A DNA stretch of 64,000 bases from Streptomyces lincolnensis (lineage in GTDB: Bacteria; Actinomycetota; Actinomycetes; Streptomycetales; Streptomycetaceae), in assembly GCF_001685355.1 (NCBI RefSeq), contig NZ_CP016438.1:7626001-7690000 (forward strand), in the 5' to 3' direction. Under the pieces are notes generated by a model. That model was given only the letters and a program-made list of their open reading frames with translations. It did not search any database and was not told the DNA's origin. Numbering within the stretch: the stretch's first letter is position 1; each line of letters begins with the position of its first letter. The translations under genes and the position numbers were made by a program. Positions 1-8,131 of this stretch are shown here, piece after piece.

Positions 1-446
1 CCCTCGACATGCCCAAGCGGCGTGCCTTCATGCACCTCGACACGGTGATGACGATGGTCGACGGCGACACCTTCACCCAGTACGCGGGCCTCGGCATGCT
101 CCGCTCGTACACCATCGAGCCGGGCGTCGGCGAGGAGCTGAAGGTCACCGACCATCCGCCGGAGCACATGCACCGCGCGATCGCCGCCGCCCTCGGCCTC
201 AGCGAGATCCGGGTGCTGACCGCGACCCAGGACGTGCACGCCGCCGAGCGCGAGCAGTGGGACGACGGCTGCAACGTCCTGGCCGTCGAGCCGGGCGTCG
301 TCGTCGCCTACGAGCGCAACGCCACCACCAACACCCATCTGCGCAAGCAGGGCATCGAGGTCATCGAGATCCCCGGCAGCGAGCTGGGGCGGGGGAGGGG
401 TGGACCGCGGTGCATGAGCTGCCCGGTCGAGCGGGCGGCCGTATAA
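1..446 (+). CDS. arcA: Arginine deiminase, C-terminal part (5' end outside window)
   Basis: This is the last ~147 residues of an arginine deiminase, which hydrolyses L-arginine to L-citrulline and ammonia in the cytosol. The frame is open from the window edge, so the true start lies upstream. Visible family features are the [10 protein letters not shown] segment near the start and the C-terminal C-M-S-C-P motif (residues CMSCPVER), whose second Cys is the expected nucleophile. The next gene, 98 bp downstream on the same strand, is ornithine carbamoyltransferase, the second enzyme of the ADI pathway. No carbamate kinase is seen in the window. Confident on family; the catalytic Asp/Glu/His residues upstream of the edge cannot be checked. 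Confidence 0.93.
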   Translation, partial: LDMPKRRAFMHLDTVMTMVDGDTFTQYAGLGMLRSYTIEPGVGEELKVTDHPPEHMHRAIAAALGLSEIRVLTATQDVHAAEREQWDDGCNVLAVEPGVVVAYERNATTNTHLRKQGIEVIEIPGSELGRGRGGPRCMSCPVERAAV

Positions 447-506
447 GCCGTATAAAAAGGGCGTCATGAAAAGGTCGACTGTATAGAAATGTCATCTGTC
501 GTATAG
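441..506 (+). promoter_or_regulatory. Repeated GTATA(A/G) motifs between arcA and argF
   Basis: GTATAA/GTATAG starts at 441, 450, 481 and 501. The first overlaps the arcA stop codon. The 441, 481 and 501 copies are 40 and 20 bp apart, i.e. whole helical turns, as expected for a regulator binding one DNA face. This AT-rich stretch stands out from its GC-rich surroundings. It may be a promoter/operator for argF, but no known ArgR or Crp-type consensus is matched with confidence. Confidence 0.35.
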
Positions 507-544
507 AGTTCCAGTGTCCTGTTCCCGCACTTCTGGAGCGCCCC

Positions 545-1552
545 ATGGCGACCGTCCCGACCGCCCTCGCCGGGCGCCCCTTCCTCAAGGAGCTCGACTT
601 CACCGCGCAGGAGTTCCTCGGCCTGGTCGAGCTGGCCGCCGAGCTCAAGGCGGCCAAGAAGGCGGGGACCGAGACACGGCACCTGAGCGGGAAGAACATC
701 GCGCTGATCTTCGAGAAGTCCTCCACGCGCACCCGCTGCTCCTTCGAGGTCGCCGCGGCCGACCAGGGCGCCTCGACGACGTACATCGACCCCGCCGGCT
801 CGCACATCGGCAAGAAGGAGTCCACGAAGGACACCGCGCGCGTCCTGGGACGGCTCTACGACGCGATCGAGTTCCGCGGTGACGCGCAGGACACGGCCGA
901 GACGCTCGCCGCGTACGCGGGGGTGCCGGTCTACAACGGCCTCACCGACGACTGGCACCCCACCCAGATGCTCGCCGACGTGCTCACGATGACCGAGCAC
1001 AGCGACAAGCCGGTCCAGGAGATCGTCTTCGCCTACCTCGGCGACGCCCGCTTCAACATGGGCAACTCCTACCTGGTCACCGGTGCCCTGCTCGGCATGG
1101 ACGTCCGGATCGTCGCTCCGAAGTCCTACTGGCCCGCGCAGGAGATCGTGGACCGGGCCCGCGAGCTCGCCGAGACCAGCGGCGCCCGCATCACGCTCAC
1201 CGAGTCGGTGGCGGAGGGCGTCGCCGGCGCCGACTTCGTCGCCACCGACGTCTGGGTCTCCATGGGTGAGCCCAAGGAGGTCTGGGACGAGCGGATCGCC
1301 GCGCTGGCGCCGTACGCCGTGACGATGGACGTCCTGCGTGCCACCGGCAACGCGGACGTCAGGTTCCTGCACTGCCTGCCGGCCTTCCACGACCTCGGCA
1401 CGAAGGTGGGCCGGGAGATATACGAGACCCACGGGCTGGAGTCCCTTGAGGTGACCGACGAGGTGTTCGAGTCCGCGCACTCGGTCGTGTTCGACGAGGC
1501 GGAGAACCGGATGCACACGATCAAGGCGGTCCTGGTGGCGACCCTGGCGTAA
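545..1552 (+). CDS. argF: Ornithine carbamoyltransferase
   Basis: A 335-aa cytosolic enzyme interconverting ornithine plus carbamoyl phosphate with citrulline plus phosphate. The carbamoyl-phosphate motif STRTR is at residues 60-64 and the ornithine/CP-binding HCLP at 276-279. Length and motifs fit a complete OTCase. The ATG at 545 follows a GGAG at 535-538. Its position directly after arginine deiminase suggests it can work catabolically (an arcB role), although Streptomyces genomes usually label this gene argF; sequence alone does not separate the two roles. The repeated GTATA motifs at 441-506 are the only visible regulatory signal. Confidence 0.95.
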   Translation: MATVPTALAGRPFLKELDFTAQEFLGLVELAAELKAAKKAGTETRHLSGKNIALIFEKSSTRTRCSFEVAAADQGASTTYIDPAGSHIGKKESTKDTARVLGRLYDAIEFRGDAQDTAETLAAYAGVPVYNGLTDDWHPTQMLADVLTMTEHSDKPVQEIVFAYLGDARFNMGNSYLVTGALLGMDVRIVAPKSYWPAQEIVDRARELAETSGARITLTESVAEGVAGADFVATDVWVSMGEPKEVWDERIAALAPYAVTMDVLRATGNADVRFLHCLPAFHDLGTKVGREIYETHGLESLEVTDEVFESAHSVVFDEAENRMHTIKAVLVATLA

Positions 1553-1567
1553 GTGCCCCCACCTGCT

Positions 1568-1598
1568 ACGGCGTCCTGGAGCTCACGCGGGACGCCGT
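1568..1598 (+). terminator. Hairpin after argF
   Basis: A 9-bp perfect stem, ACGGCGTCC pairing with GGACGCCGT, with a 13-nt loop, 16 bp after the argF stop. The stop codon of the oppositely oriented ATPase gene lies in its loop, so it may act bidirectionally. There is no U-tract, as is common in Streptomyces. Confidence 0.55.
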
Positions 1599-2035
1599 TG
1601 GTGCGGAACCGTCGGCAGGCGGAACCACACCGCTTTTCCGCCCTCGGTCGGCCGATGGCCGCAGGACTGGCTGAGCGCGCGGATCAGCAGCAGCCCGCGG
1701 CCGTGCTCCTGCCAGGGATCGGGGTCCTCGCAGTCCGGCCGGGTCAGATGCCCCGGCGGTGCCGGGTCCGGGTCGTGGACCTCGACCTGGCAGCCGGTGG
1801 GCAGCAGCTCCACGACGAGCTCTATCGGCGCGTCGCCGGCGGTGTGCTCCACCGCGTTCGCGACCAGCTCCGCGGTCAGCAGTTCCGCGGTGTCGCTGTC
1901 GGCCCCGTGCTCCAGCTCGGCCAGCGCGGTGCGCACCAGGGCGCGGGCCACGGGCACGGCCGCGGCGGAGTGCGGCAGTGCGATGCGCCACGAGGCGGAG
2001 GCGGAGGGGCGTTCGTACAAGGCGGGTCCGTTCAT
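1583..2035 (-). CDS. ATP-binding protein, anti-sigma/HATPase_c type
   Basis: A 150-aa single-domain GHKL-type ATPase of the RsbW/SpoIIAB-like family that is abundant in Streptomyces. The N box is visible as ELVANAVEHT and the G box as HGRGLLLIRAL, followed by the FRLP terminal strand. There are no membrane segments. Such proteins bind sigma factors or anti-anti-sigma factors, usually through serine kinase activity; no partner gene is adjacent, so the target is unknown. It is divergent from the enoyl-CoA hydratase gene across a 304-bp spacer. Confidence 0.85.
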   Translation of the reverse strand: MNGPALYERPSASASWRIALPHSAAAVPVARALVRTALAELEHGADSDTAELLTAELVANAVEHTAGDAPIELVVELLPTGCQVEVHDPDPAPPGHLTRPDCEDPDPWQEHGRGLLLIRALSQSCGHRPTEGGKAVWFRLPTVPHQRRPA

Positions 2036-2339
2036 GAGCAGGCTGTCCTGCTTTCAACCTTATGAATGGTACGGCGCCGCCCGGCAGAGGCGTCCGACGG
2101 GCACCGCTCGGGACCTTCGGCCCCGTTGCAGGGCGGCTTACCCCTGACAACGCTCCGCCGCGCACGACTGCTCCCGCCGTTACACGGGTGTGGACGACTC
2201 GTGACGGCTGTGACGCGTCCCGGTCATGGCTATATCGCGCACTCGTGACGACAGTCACAGATGAGTGATAGCTTCGATGGTGAGAGCTCCACGAGCCCGT
2301 GCCCGCCCAGGCCCCACCCGGACGAGGAGGCCGCACCTC
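2036..2339. other. Divergent intergenic region, ATPase / CoA cluster
   Basis: A 304-bp region without a convincing gene, separating two divergent coding sequences. Its main feature is the operator at 2233-2270, repeated at 8061-8096. The last ~16 bases hold the GAGGAGG ribosome binding site for the GTG at 2340. An in-frame ATG further upstream (2265) would place the start inside the operator region and lacks a Shine-Dalgarno sequence, so it was not chosen. Confidence 0.6.
2233..2270 (+). promoter_or_regulatory. Candidate PaaX-family operator, copy A
   Basis: The core GTGACGACAGTCA (2245-2257) is centred on an inverted repeat TGAC-N4-GTCA, with outer arms beginning TATCNCNCA and ending GTGATA; 12 of 17 arm positions are complementary. 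The same 13-bp core recurs exactly at 8071-8083 between the ligase and acyl-CoA dehydrogenase genes. It lies about 70 bp upstream of the enoyl-CoA hydratase start. The regulator is inferred to be the PaaX-family protein at 5571-6383, the only regulator inside the cluster. Confidence 0.65.
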
Positions 2340-3167
2340 GTGAGTCCCTTCATCGGCTCCGCCACCCGCACGCCCCGCTGGGAGCACCTCCGCGTCGACG
2401 AGACCGACGCGGTCGTCACCGTCACCCTCGCCCGTCCGGACAAACTCAACGCGCTCACCTTCGGCGCCTACGCCGACCTGCGCGACCTCCTCGCCGAGCT
2501 GTCCCGGGAGCGGTCGGTGCGCGCCCTGGTGCTGGCGGGGGAGGGGCGCGGCTTCTGCTCCGGCGGTGACGTCGACGAGATCATCGGCGCGACCCTGTCC
2601 ATGGACACCGCCCAGCTGCTCGACTTCAACCGCATGACCGGCCAGGTCGTACGGGCCATCCGGGAGTGCCCCTTCCCGGTGATCGCGGCCGTCCACGGCG
2701 TGGCCGCCGGTGCGGGGGCGGTCCTCGCCCTGGCCGCCGACTTCCGCGTCGCCGACCCCTCCGCCCGCTTCGCCTTCCTCTTCACCCGCGTCGGCCTCTC
2801 CGGCGGCGACATGGGCGCGGCCTACCTGCTGCCCCGGGTGGTCGGCCTCGGCCACGCCACCCGCCTGCTCATGCTGGGCGACCCCGTTCGCGCCCCCGAG
2901 GCCGAGCGCATCGGCCTGATCAGCGAACTCACCGACGAGGGCCGAGCCGACGAGGCCGCCCAGATCCTGGCCCGCCGCCTGGCCGAGGGCCCGGCGCTGG
3001 CGTACGCCCAGACGAAGGCGCTGCTGACGGCGGAGCTGGACATGCCGCTGGCCGCCTCCGTCGAACTGGACGCCTCCACCCAGGCCCTCCTGATGAACGG
3101 CGAGGACTACACCGAGTTCCATGCGGCGTTCACGGAAAAGCGCCCTCCCAAATGGAGCGGACGGTGA
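2340..3167 (+). CDS. Enoyl-CoA hydratase/isomerase family protein
   Basis: A 275-aa crotonase-fold protein. It shows the LARPDKLNAL segment, the oxyanion-hole region GRGFCSGGDV, and VHGVAAGAGAVLALAADFR. The GTG at 2340 is preceded by GAGGAGG nine bases upstream. The catalytic acid positions lie around GGDMGAAYLLPRVVG, where one Glu typical of hydratases is replaced by Asp, so the exact reaction (hydration, isomerisation or ring-derived acyl-CoA processing) is uncertain. It overlaps the next gene by four bases (GTGA), so the two are translationally coupled. In this context it likely processes acyl-CoA intermediates of the aromatic-CoA pathway. Confidence 0.88.
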   Translation: MSPFIGSATRTPRWEHLRVDETDAVVTVTLARPDKLNALTFGAYADLRDLLAELSRERSVRALVLAGEGRGFCSGGDVDEIIGATLSMDTAQLLDFNRMTGQVVRAIRECPFPVIAAVHGVAAGAGAVLALAADFRVADPSARFAFLFTRVGLSGGDMGAAYLLPRVVGLGHATRLLMLGDPVRAPEAERIGLISELTDEGRADEAAQILARRLAEGPALAYAQTKALLTAELDMPLAASVELDASTQALLMNGEDYTEFHAAFTEKRPPKWSGR

Positions 3168-5509
3168 CCGCCCCAACCTCAGGGGCGCGGGGAACTGCGC
3201 GACCAGCCCCCACAGGCCCGCACTCGCGCAACGAGATCAGCCACCCCCAACGCATCGCGATCATCGGCGGCGGCCCGGGAGGGCTGTACGCCGCAGCCCT
3301 GCTGAAACGCCTCCGCCCCGACCGCGAGATAACCGTCCACGAACGCAACGCCCCCGACGACACCTTCGGCTTCGGAGTGGTCCTCTCGGACGAAACCCTG
3401 GGCGGCATAGAACACGCCGACCCCTTGGTCTACGAGGCCCTCCAACAACACTTCACCCGCTGGGACGACATAGACATCGTGCACCGGGGAGCACCGCACA
3501 CCTCCGGCGGCCACGGATTCGCCGCCCTGGGCAGAAAGCGCCTCCTGGAGATCCTCCACGACCGCTGCCATGCCCTGGGCGTAGACCTCCGCTTCCGCTC
3601 CGAGGCCCCGGCCGGCCTCCAAGAGACGCACGACCTCGTCATCGCGGCCGACGGAGTCAACAGCACCACCCGCGAGACCTACGCCCATGAGTTCCGCCCC
3701 CATGTGACCACCCACCACTGCCGTTACATCTGGCTCGCCGCCGACTTCCCCTTCGACGCCTTCCGCTTCGAGATCGCCGAGACCGAGCACGGCGTGATGC
3801 AACTGCACGGCTACCCGTACGCGCCCGACGCGTCGACCGTCATCATCGAGATGCACGAGGACGTCTGGCGGGCAGCGGGCTTCGAGGACCTGGACGAGAC
3901 GGAGTCCGTGGAACGCTGCGCCAAGATCTTCTCGGAAGCGCTCGGCAGCCGGCCTCTCCGCTCCAACAAGTCCGCGTGGACCACCTTCCGCACGGTCGTG
4001 AACGAACACTGGTCGCACGGCAACATCGTCCTGCTCGGTGACGCCGCCCACACCGCCCACTTCTCCATCGGCTCGGGCACCAAGCTCGCGGTGGAGGACG
4101 CGCTGGCGTTGGCAGCCTGTCTGGAGGAACAGCCTTCGATCGAGCGGGCGTTGGCGGCATATGAGGAGGAACGCAAACCGGTCGTCGCCTCCACCCAGCG
4201 CGCCGCCCGAGCCAGCCTGGAGTGGTTCGAGAACATCGGCCTCCACCTCGACCAGCCGCCCCGCCAGTTCGCGTTCAACCTCCTCACCCGCAGCCGCCGC
4301 GTCACTCACGACAACCTGCGCCTGCGCGACGCCCGCTTCACCTCGGCCGTGGAGCGCGAGTTCGGCTGCCCGCCCGGTACGCCGCCCATGTTCACGCCGT
4401 TCCGGCTGCGCGGACTGACCCTGCGCAACCGGGTCGTCGTCTCACCCATGGACATGTACTCGGCCACCGACGGCCTCCCCGGCGACTTCCACCTCGTCCA
4501 CCTGGGCGCGCGGGCACTCGGCGGTGCCGGGCTGGTGATGACCGAGATGGTGTGTGTGAGCGCCGAGGGGCGGATCACGCCCGGCTGCACCGGTCTCTAC
4601 ACCGGCCGGCAGGCCGACGCCTGGAAGCGGATCACCGACTTCGTGCACGCGCAGGCGCCGGGCACCGCGATCGGTGTGCAGCTCGGCCACAGCGGACGCA
4701 AGGGTTCGACCAGGCTGATGTGGGAGGGCATCGACGAACCCCTCCCGGACGGCAACTGGCCGCTGGTGGCCGCGTCGCCGCTCCCCTACAAGCCGTACAG
4801 CCAGACTCCGCGCGAGCTCACACGCGCCCATCTCACCGACCTGCGCGAGCAGTTCACCTCCGCCGCCCGGCGGGCCGCCCGGGCCGGCTTCGACCTGCTG
4901 GAACTGCACTGCGCCCACGGCTATCTGCTCTCCGGCTTCCTCTCCCCGCTGACCAACCATCGCACCGACGCCTACGGCGGCACGCTCGCGAACCGGCTGC
5001 GTTTCCCGCTGGAGGTCTTCGACGCCGTACGCGAGGTGTGGCCCGAGGAGAAGCCGCTGACCGTGCGGATCTCCGCCACGGACTGGGCCGAGGGCGGCAC
5101 CACGGGCGAGGACGCCGTGGAGATCGCCCGCGCCTTCGCCGCCCACGGTGCCGACGCCATCGACGTGTCGACCGGGCAGGTCGTGGCCGAGGAACGGCCG
5201 GAGTTCGGGAGGTCGTACCAGACGCCGTTCGCCGACCGGATCCGCCACGAGGCGGGCGTCCCGGTCGTCGCGGTCGGCGCGATCTCCTCCTGGGACGACG
5301 TCAACTCGCTCATCCTGGCGGGCCGTACGGACCTGTGCGCGCTGGCCCGCCCCCACCTCTACGACCCGCACTGGACCCTGCACGCGGCGGCCGAGCAGGG
5401 CTACGACGGGCCGGGCGTCGTCTGGCCGGCGCCCTACCGGGCGGGCAGCCGCCGCCCGCAGACCGGCCGCACCGACGGCCCCAAGCCCCGCCTCAAGCTG
5501 GGCAGTTGA
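3164..5509 (+). CDS. Bifunctional FAD aromatic-CoA monooxygenase / OYE-type FMN reductase
   Basis: A 781-aa fusion. The N-terminal half is a class A flavin monooxygenase: dinucleotide motif GGGPGGLYAAAL near residue 30, AADGVNS, and the FAD-binding GDAAHTAHFSIGSG. The C-terminal ~375 residues are an old-yellow-enzyme/2,4-dienoyl-CoA reductase-like TIM barrel, with FRLRGLTLRNRVVVSPM at its start and HCAHGYLLSGFLSPLTNHR. This architecture matches 2-aminobenzoyl-CoA monooxygenase/reductase and the salicylyl-CoA 5-hydroxylase fusions. The substrate is therefore probably an anthraniloyl- or salicylyl-CoA thioester, made by the ligase at 6399-7994. The GTG start overlaps the preceding stop and has a GGAG six bases upstream. 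Residues ~6-20 are encoded by a dispersed repeat usually seen between genes. Confidence 0.88.
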   Translation: MTAPTSGARGTARPAPTGPHSRNEISHPQRIAIIGGGPGGLYAAALLKRLRPDREITVHERNAPDDTFGFGVVLSDETLGGIEHADPLVYEALQQHFTRWDDIDIVHRGAPHTSGGHGFAALGRKRLLEILHDRCHALGVDLRFRSEAPAGLQETHDLVIAADGVNSTTRETYAHEFRPHVTTHHCRYIWLAADFPFDAFRFEIAETEHGVMQLHGYPYAPDASTVIIEMHEDVWRAAGFEDLDETESVERCAKIFSEALGSRPLRSNKSAWTTFRTVVNEHWSHGNIVLLGDAAHTAHFSIGSGTKLAVEDALALAACLEEQPSIERALAAYEEERKPVVASTQRAARASLEWFENIGLHLDQPPRQFAFNLLTRSRRVTHDNLRLRDARFTSAVEREFGCPPGTPPMFTPFRLRGLTLRNRVVVSPMDMYSATDGLPGDFHLVHLGARALGGAGLVMTEMVCVSAEGRITPGCTGLYTGRQADAWKRITDFVHAQAPGTAIGVQLGHSGRKGSTRLMWEGIDEPLPDGNWPLVAASPLPYKPYSQTPRELTRAHLTDLREQFTSAARRAARAGFDLLELHCAHGYLLSGFLSPLTNHRTDAYGGTLANRLRFPLEVFDAVREVWPEEKPLTVRISATDWAEGGTTGEDAVEIARAFAAHGADAIDVSTGQVVAEERPEFGRSYQTPFADRIRHEAGVPVVAVGAISSWDDVNSLILAGRTDLCALARPHLYDPHWTLHAAAEQGYDGPGVVWPAPYRAGSRRPQTGRTDGPKPRLKLGS
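3180..3211. repeat. Dispersed REP-like repeat inside a coding region
   Basis: The segment contains GGGGCGCGGGGAACTGCGCG followed by ACCAGCCCC. It is the inverse of the sequence at 50842-50873, matching over about 30 bp. This motif is commonly seen in Streptomyces intergenic DNA (recalled, not searched). Here it lies just after the GTG start of the monooxygenase and is translated as an extra N-terminal extension before the FAD-binding fold. Confidence 0.75.
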
Positions 5510-5570
5510 GACTCCCAAGCGCGACCCGAAGCGCGACCCGAAGCGCTCCGAACGGCCCCGAACCGCCCCG

Positions 5571-6383
5571 TCAGACGCCCGCGAAGGCCGCCCCCGCGTC
5601 CCGCAGCCGCGCGTGCAGGCCCTGGAACACCGCCGCCGAACGGGCCCCCGGCCAGCTCTCGGGGAGCAGCCGGGCGGGCAGGCCGGGATCGGCGTAGGGC
5701 AGATGGCGCCAGGAGTCCAGGGCGAGGAGGTAGTCGCGGTAGGCCTCCTCGGGCGGGGTGTCGGTGCGGCGCTGCCAGGCGTGCAGGACGCGCTCGTGGC
5801 GGTCGAGGAAGGCCTCGTGCTCCTTGGCGATCGCGGCCAGGTCCCACCAGCGGGCGGCCGCCTCGGCGGTGGGCGCGTAGCCGAGGTGCTCGCCGCGGAA
5901 GAAGTCGACGTACGGATCGAGCCGCAGCCGCTTCAGCGTGTGCCGGGCCTCCTCGTGCAGCCGTGCCGGAGCGAGCCACACCCCGGGGGCGGCGGTGCCG
6001 AAGCCGAGACCGGCCAGGCGGGAGCGCAGCACATGGCGTTTCTGCCGCTCCGACTCGGGCACGGAGAACACGGCCAGCACCCAGCCCTCGTCCTCCTGGG
6101 GCGGTGTGCCGTAGATGCGCCGGTCGCCGTCGTCCAGCAACTGGCGCGCGTCCGGGGAGAGTTCGTACCCGGCGGCGCCCTGTGCCGTACGGGCCGGCAG
6201 GAGCAGCCCGCGCCGTTTGAGACGGGACACCGACGAGCGTACGGAAGGGGCGTCCACGCCGACCGCGGCCAGCAGACGGATCAGCTCCGCGACGGGCACC
6301 GGGCCCGGCATGAAGCGGCCGTAGGCGCCGTAGAGCGTGACGATGAGAGACCGTGGTGCATGCTGGTCGGACACGTTGATCAT
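5571..6383 (-). CDS. PaaX-family transcriptional regulator
   Basis: A 270-aa regulator of the PaaX family, phenylacetyl-CoA-type repressors that sense an aryl-CoA. An N-terminal winged-helix region (residues ~10-70, VPVAELIRLLAAVGVDAPSV...SRLKRRGLL) is followed by the PaaX central and C-terminal domains (RQKRHVLRSRLAGLGFG; PYADPGLPARLLPESWPG). It is encoded 15 bp downstream of the aryl-CoA ligase and is probably co-transcribed with it. It is the likely protein acting at the two shared operators (2233-2270 and 8061-8096), with an acyl-CoA of the pathway as presumed inducer. Confidence 0.9.
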   Translation of the reverse strand: MINVSDQHAPRSLIVTLYGAYGRFMPGPVPVAELIRLLAAVGVDAPSVRSSVSRLKRRGLLLPARTAQGAAGYELSPDARQLLDDGDRRIYGTPPQEDEGWVLAVFSVPESERQKRHVLRSRLAGLGFGTAAPGVWLAPARLHEEARHTLKRLRLDPYVDFFRGEHLGYAPTAEAAARWWDLAAIAKEHEAFLDRHERVLHAWQRRTDTPPEEAYRDYLLALDSWRHLPYADPGLPARLLPESWPGARSAAVFQGLHARLRDAGAAFAGV

Positions 6384-6398
6384 CTTAGGTCGTCGGCA

Positions 6399-7994
6399 TC
6401 ACTGCTGGTCACCATTGGTGTCACGCAGTCTGAACCGCTGGAGCTTGCCGGTGGCCGTACGCGGCAGGGCGTCCAGGAGGACGACCTCGCGCGGACATTT
6501 GTAGGGCGCCAGTTCGGACTTCACGAAGGCGCGCAGCGCCTCGGTGTCCCGCCGGGCGCCCTCCTTGAGCACCGCGTATGCCACCACGACCTGTCCGCGC
6601 GCCTCGTCGGGGCGCCCCACGACCGCCGCCTCCAGGACGTCCGGATGGCGCAGCAGGGCGTCCTCGACCTCCGGACCGGCGATGTTGTACCCGGCGGAGA
6701 TGATCATGTCGTCGGCGCGGGCGAGGTAGCGGAAGTAGCCGTCGGGCTCGCGGACGTAGGTGTCGCCGGTGATGTTCCAGCCGTCGCGCACGTACTCCCG
6801 CTGCCGCGGATCGGCCAGATACCGGCAGCCGACCGGGCCGCGCACGGCCAGCAGCCCGGGTTCGCCGTCGGGCACCGGCTCACCGTCGCCGTCCTGCACG
6901 CGCGCGTGCCACCCCGGTACGGCGATCCCCGTCGTCCCGGGCCGGATGTCCTCATCGGCCGCGGAGATGAAGATGTGCAGCAGCTCGGTGGCCCCGATGC
7001 CGTTGATGAGCCGGAGTCCGGTCCGCTCGTGCCACGCCCGCCAGGTCGCGGCGGGCAGGTTCTCCCCGGCGGAGACACAGCGGCGCAGCGAGGAGACGTC
7101 GTGGCCGTCGAGTTCGGCGAGCATCGCCCGGTAGGCGGTCGGCGCGGTGAACAGCACCGAGACCCGGTGCCCGGCGATCGCGGGCAGCAACTGCCCGGGA
7201 CCGGCCTGTTCGAGGAGGACGGCGCTCGCGCCCGCGCGCAGCGGGAAGACCACCAGGCCGCCGAGTCCGAAGGTGAAGCCCAGGGGAGGACTGCCGGCGA
7301 AGACGTCGTCGGGGCGGGGCTGGAGCACATGGCGCGAGAAGGTGTCGGCGATCGCCAGTACATCCCGGTGGAAGTGCATGCACCCCTTCGGCCGGCCGGT
7401 GGTGCCGGAGGTGAACGCGATCAGCGCCACGTCGTCGGCGGCGGTGTCCACGGCCGGGTACGGAGTGTCGGGCGCCGGGCGGTTCAGCAGGTCGTCGGGG
7501 GCGTCACCGCCGTACGTGGTGACCCGCAGCCCGGGTATCTCGGCCTTGGCGAGGTCGTCGACGGCCCGGATGTCGCACAGGGCGTGCTCCACGCGGGCGA
7601 TCTCGCAGATCGTGGCCAGCTCGTGGGGCCGCTGCTGGGCCAGCACGGTGACGGCGACCGCGCCCGCCTTCAGCACCGCCAGCCAGCAGGCCGCCAGCCA
7701 GGGCGTGGTCGGACCGCGCAACAGGACCCGGGCGCCGGGCACCACCCCGAGGTCGCCGGCGAGGAGGTGCGCGACGCGGTCGACGCGGGCGCGGAGATCG
7801 GCGTACGTCCACAGGGGGCCGGTGGGTGTGCGGAACGCCGGGCGGTCCGCGGGCTGGCCGTGCAGCAGCTCGGCGGCACAGTTCAGCCGATCGGGGTACC
7901 GCAGCTCGGGCAGGTCGAACAGGAGATCGGGCCACTGGCTCGGGGGCGGGAGGTGGTCGCGCGCAAAGGTGTCGACGTGGGCCGAGACGTTCAT
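6399..7994 (-). CDS. Aryl-CoA ligase (benzoate-CoA ligase family)
   Basis: A 531-aa ANL-superfamily adenylate-forming enzyme that activates an aromatic acid to its CoA thioester via an acyl-AMP. Motifs include the phosphate loop FTSGTTGRPKGCMHF, the A5-type NGIGATELLHIFI, and the C-terminal YLARADDMIISAGYNI with the catalytic Lys in TATGKLQRF. The ATG at 7994 is chosen because AAGGGGG precedes it and the family N-terminus (NVSAHVDTFARDHLPPP) begins there; upstream codons are unrelated. It is divergent from acyl-CoA dehydrogenase across a shared operator. The substrate is inferred to be anthranilate or salicylate from the neighbouring monooxygenase/reductase fusion. Confidence 0.9.
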   Translation of the reverse strand: MNVSAHVDTFARDHLPPPSQWPDLLFDLPELRYPDRLNCAAELLHGQPADRPAFRTPTGPLWTYADLRARVDRVAHLLAGDLGVVPGARVLLRGPTTPWLAACWLAVLKAGAVAVTVLAQQRPHELATICEIARVEHALCDIRAVDDLAKAEIPGLRVTTYGGDAPDDLLNRPAPDTPYPAVDTAADDVALIAFTSGTTGRPKGCMHFHRDVLAIADTFSRHVLQPRPDDVFAGSPPLGFTFGLGGLVVFPLRAGASAVLLEQAGPGQLLPAIAGHRVSVLFTAPTAYRAMLAELDGHDVSSLRRCVSAGENLPAATWRAWHERTGLRLINGIGATELLHIFISAADEDIRPGTTGIAVPGWHARVQDGDGEPVPDGEPGLLAVRGPVGCRYLADPRQREYVRDGWNITGDTYVREPDGYFRYLARADDMIISAGYNIAGPEVEDALLRHPDVLEAAVVGRPDEARGQVVVAYAVLKEGARRDTEALRAFVKSELAPYKCPREVVLLDALPRTATGKLQRFRLRDTNGDQQ

Positions 7995-8060
7995 GGCGGT
8001 TCGCCCCCTTGCCTCGTGGGCTGCCTCGTGGGCGTCGATGGTGGGCTCGCACGAGGAGCG

Positions 8061-8096
8061 TATCGTGTTGGTGACGACAGTCAACGGTGCGCGATA
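8061..8096 (+). promoter_or_regulatory. Candidate PaaX-family operator, copy B
   Basis: The core GTGACGACAGTCA (8071-8083) is identical to copy A. It is flanked by TATCGTG on the left and GCGCGATA on the right. The right arm, read on the opposite strand, agrees with the left arm of copy A in about 14 of 17 bases. It lies midway between the divergent starts of the ligase-paaX operon (7994) and the dehydrogenase-ridA operon (8132). Confidence 0.65.
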
Positions 8097-8131
8097 CCGT
8101 CGTGGGGTCCAGTGGAGAGAGGGGACCGGCA

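Noticed and set aside
5514..5550. Short direct repeat GCGCGACCCGAA after the monooxygenase stop
   Set aside because: Only about two and a half copies of 12 bp in a convergent spacer; too little to call a functional element.
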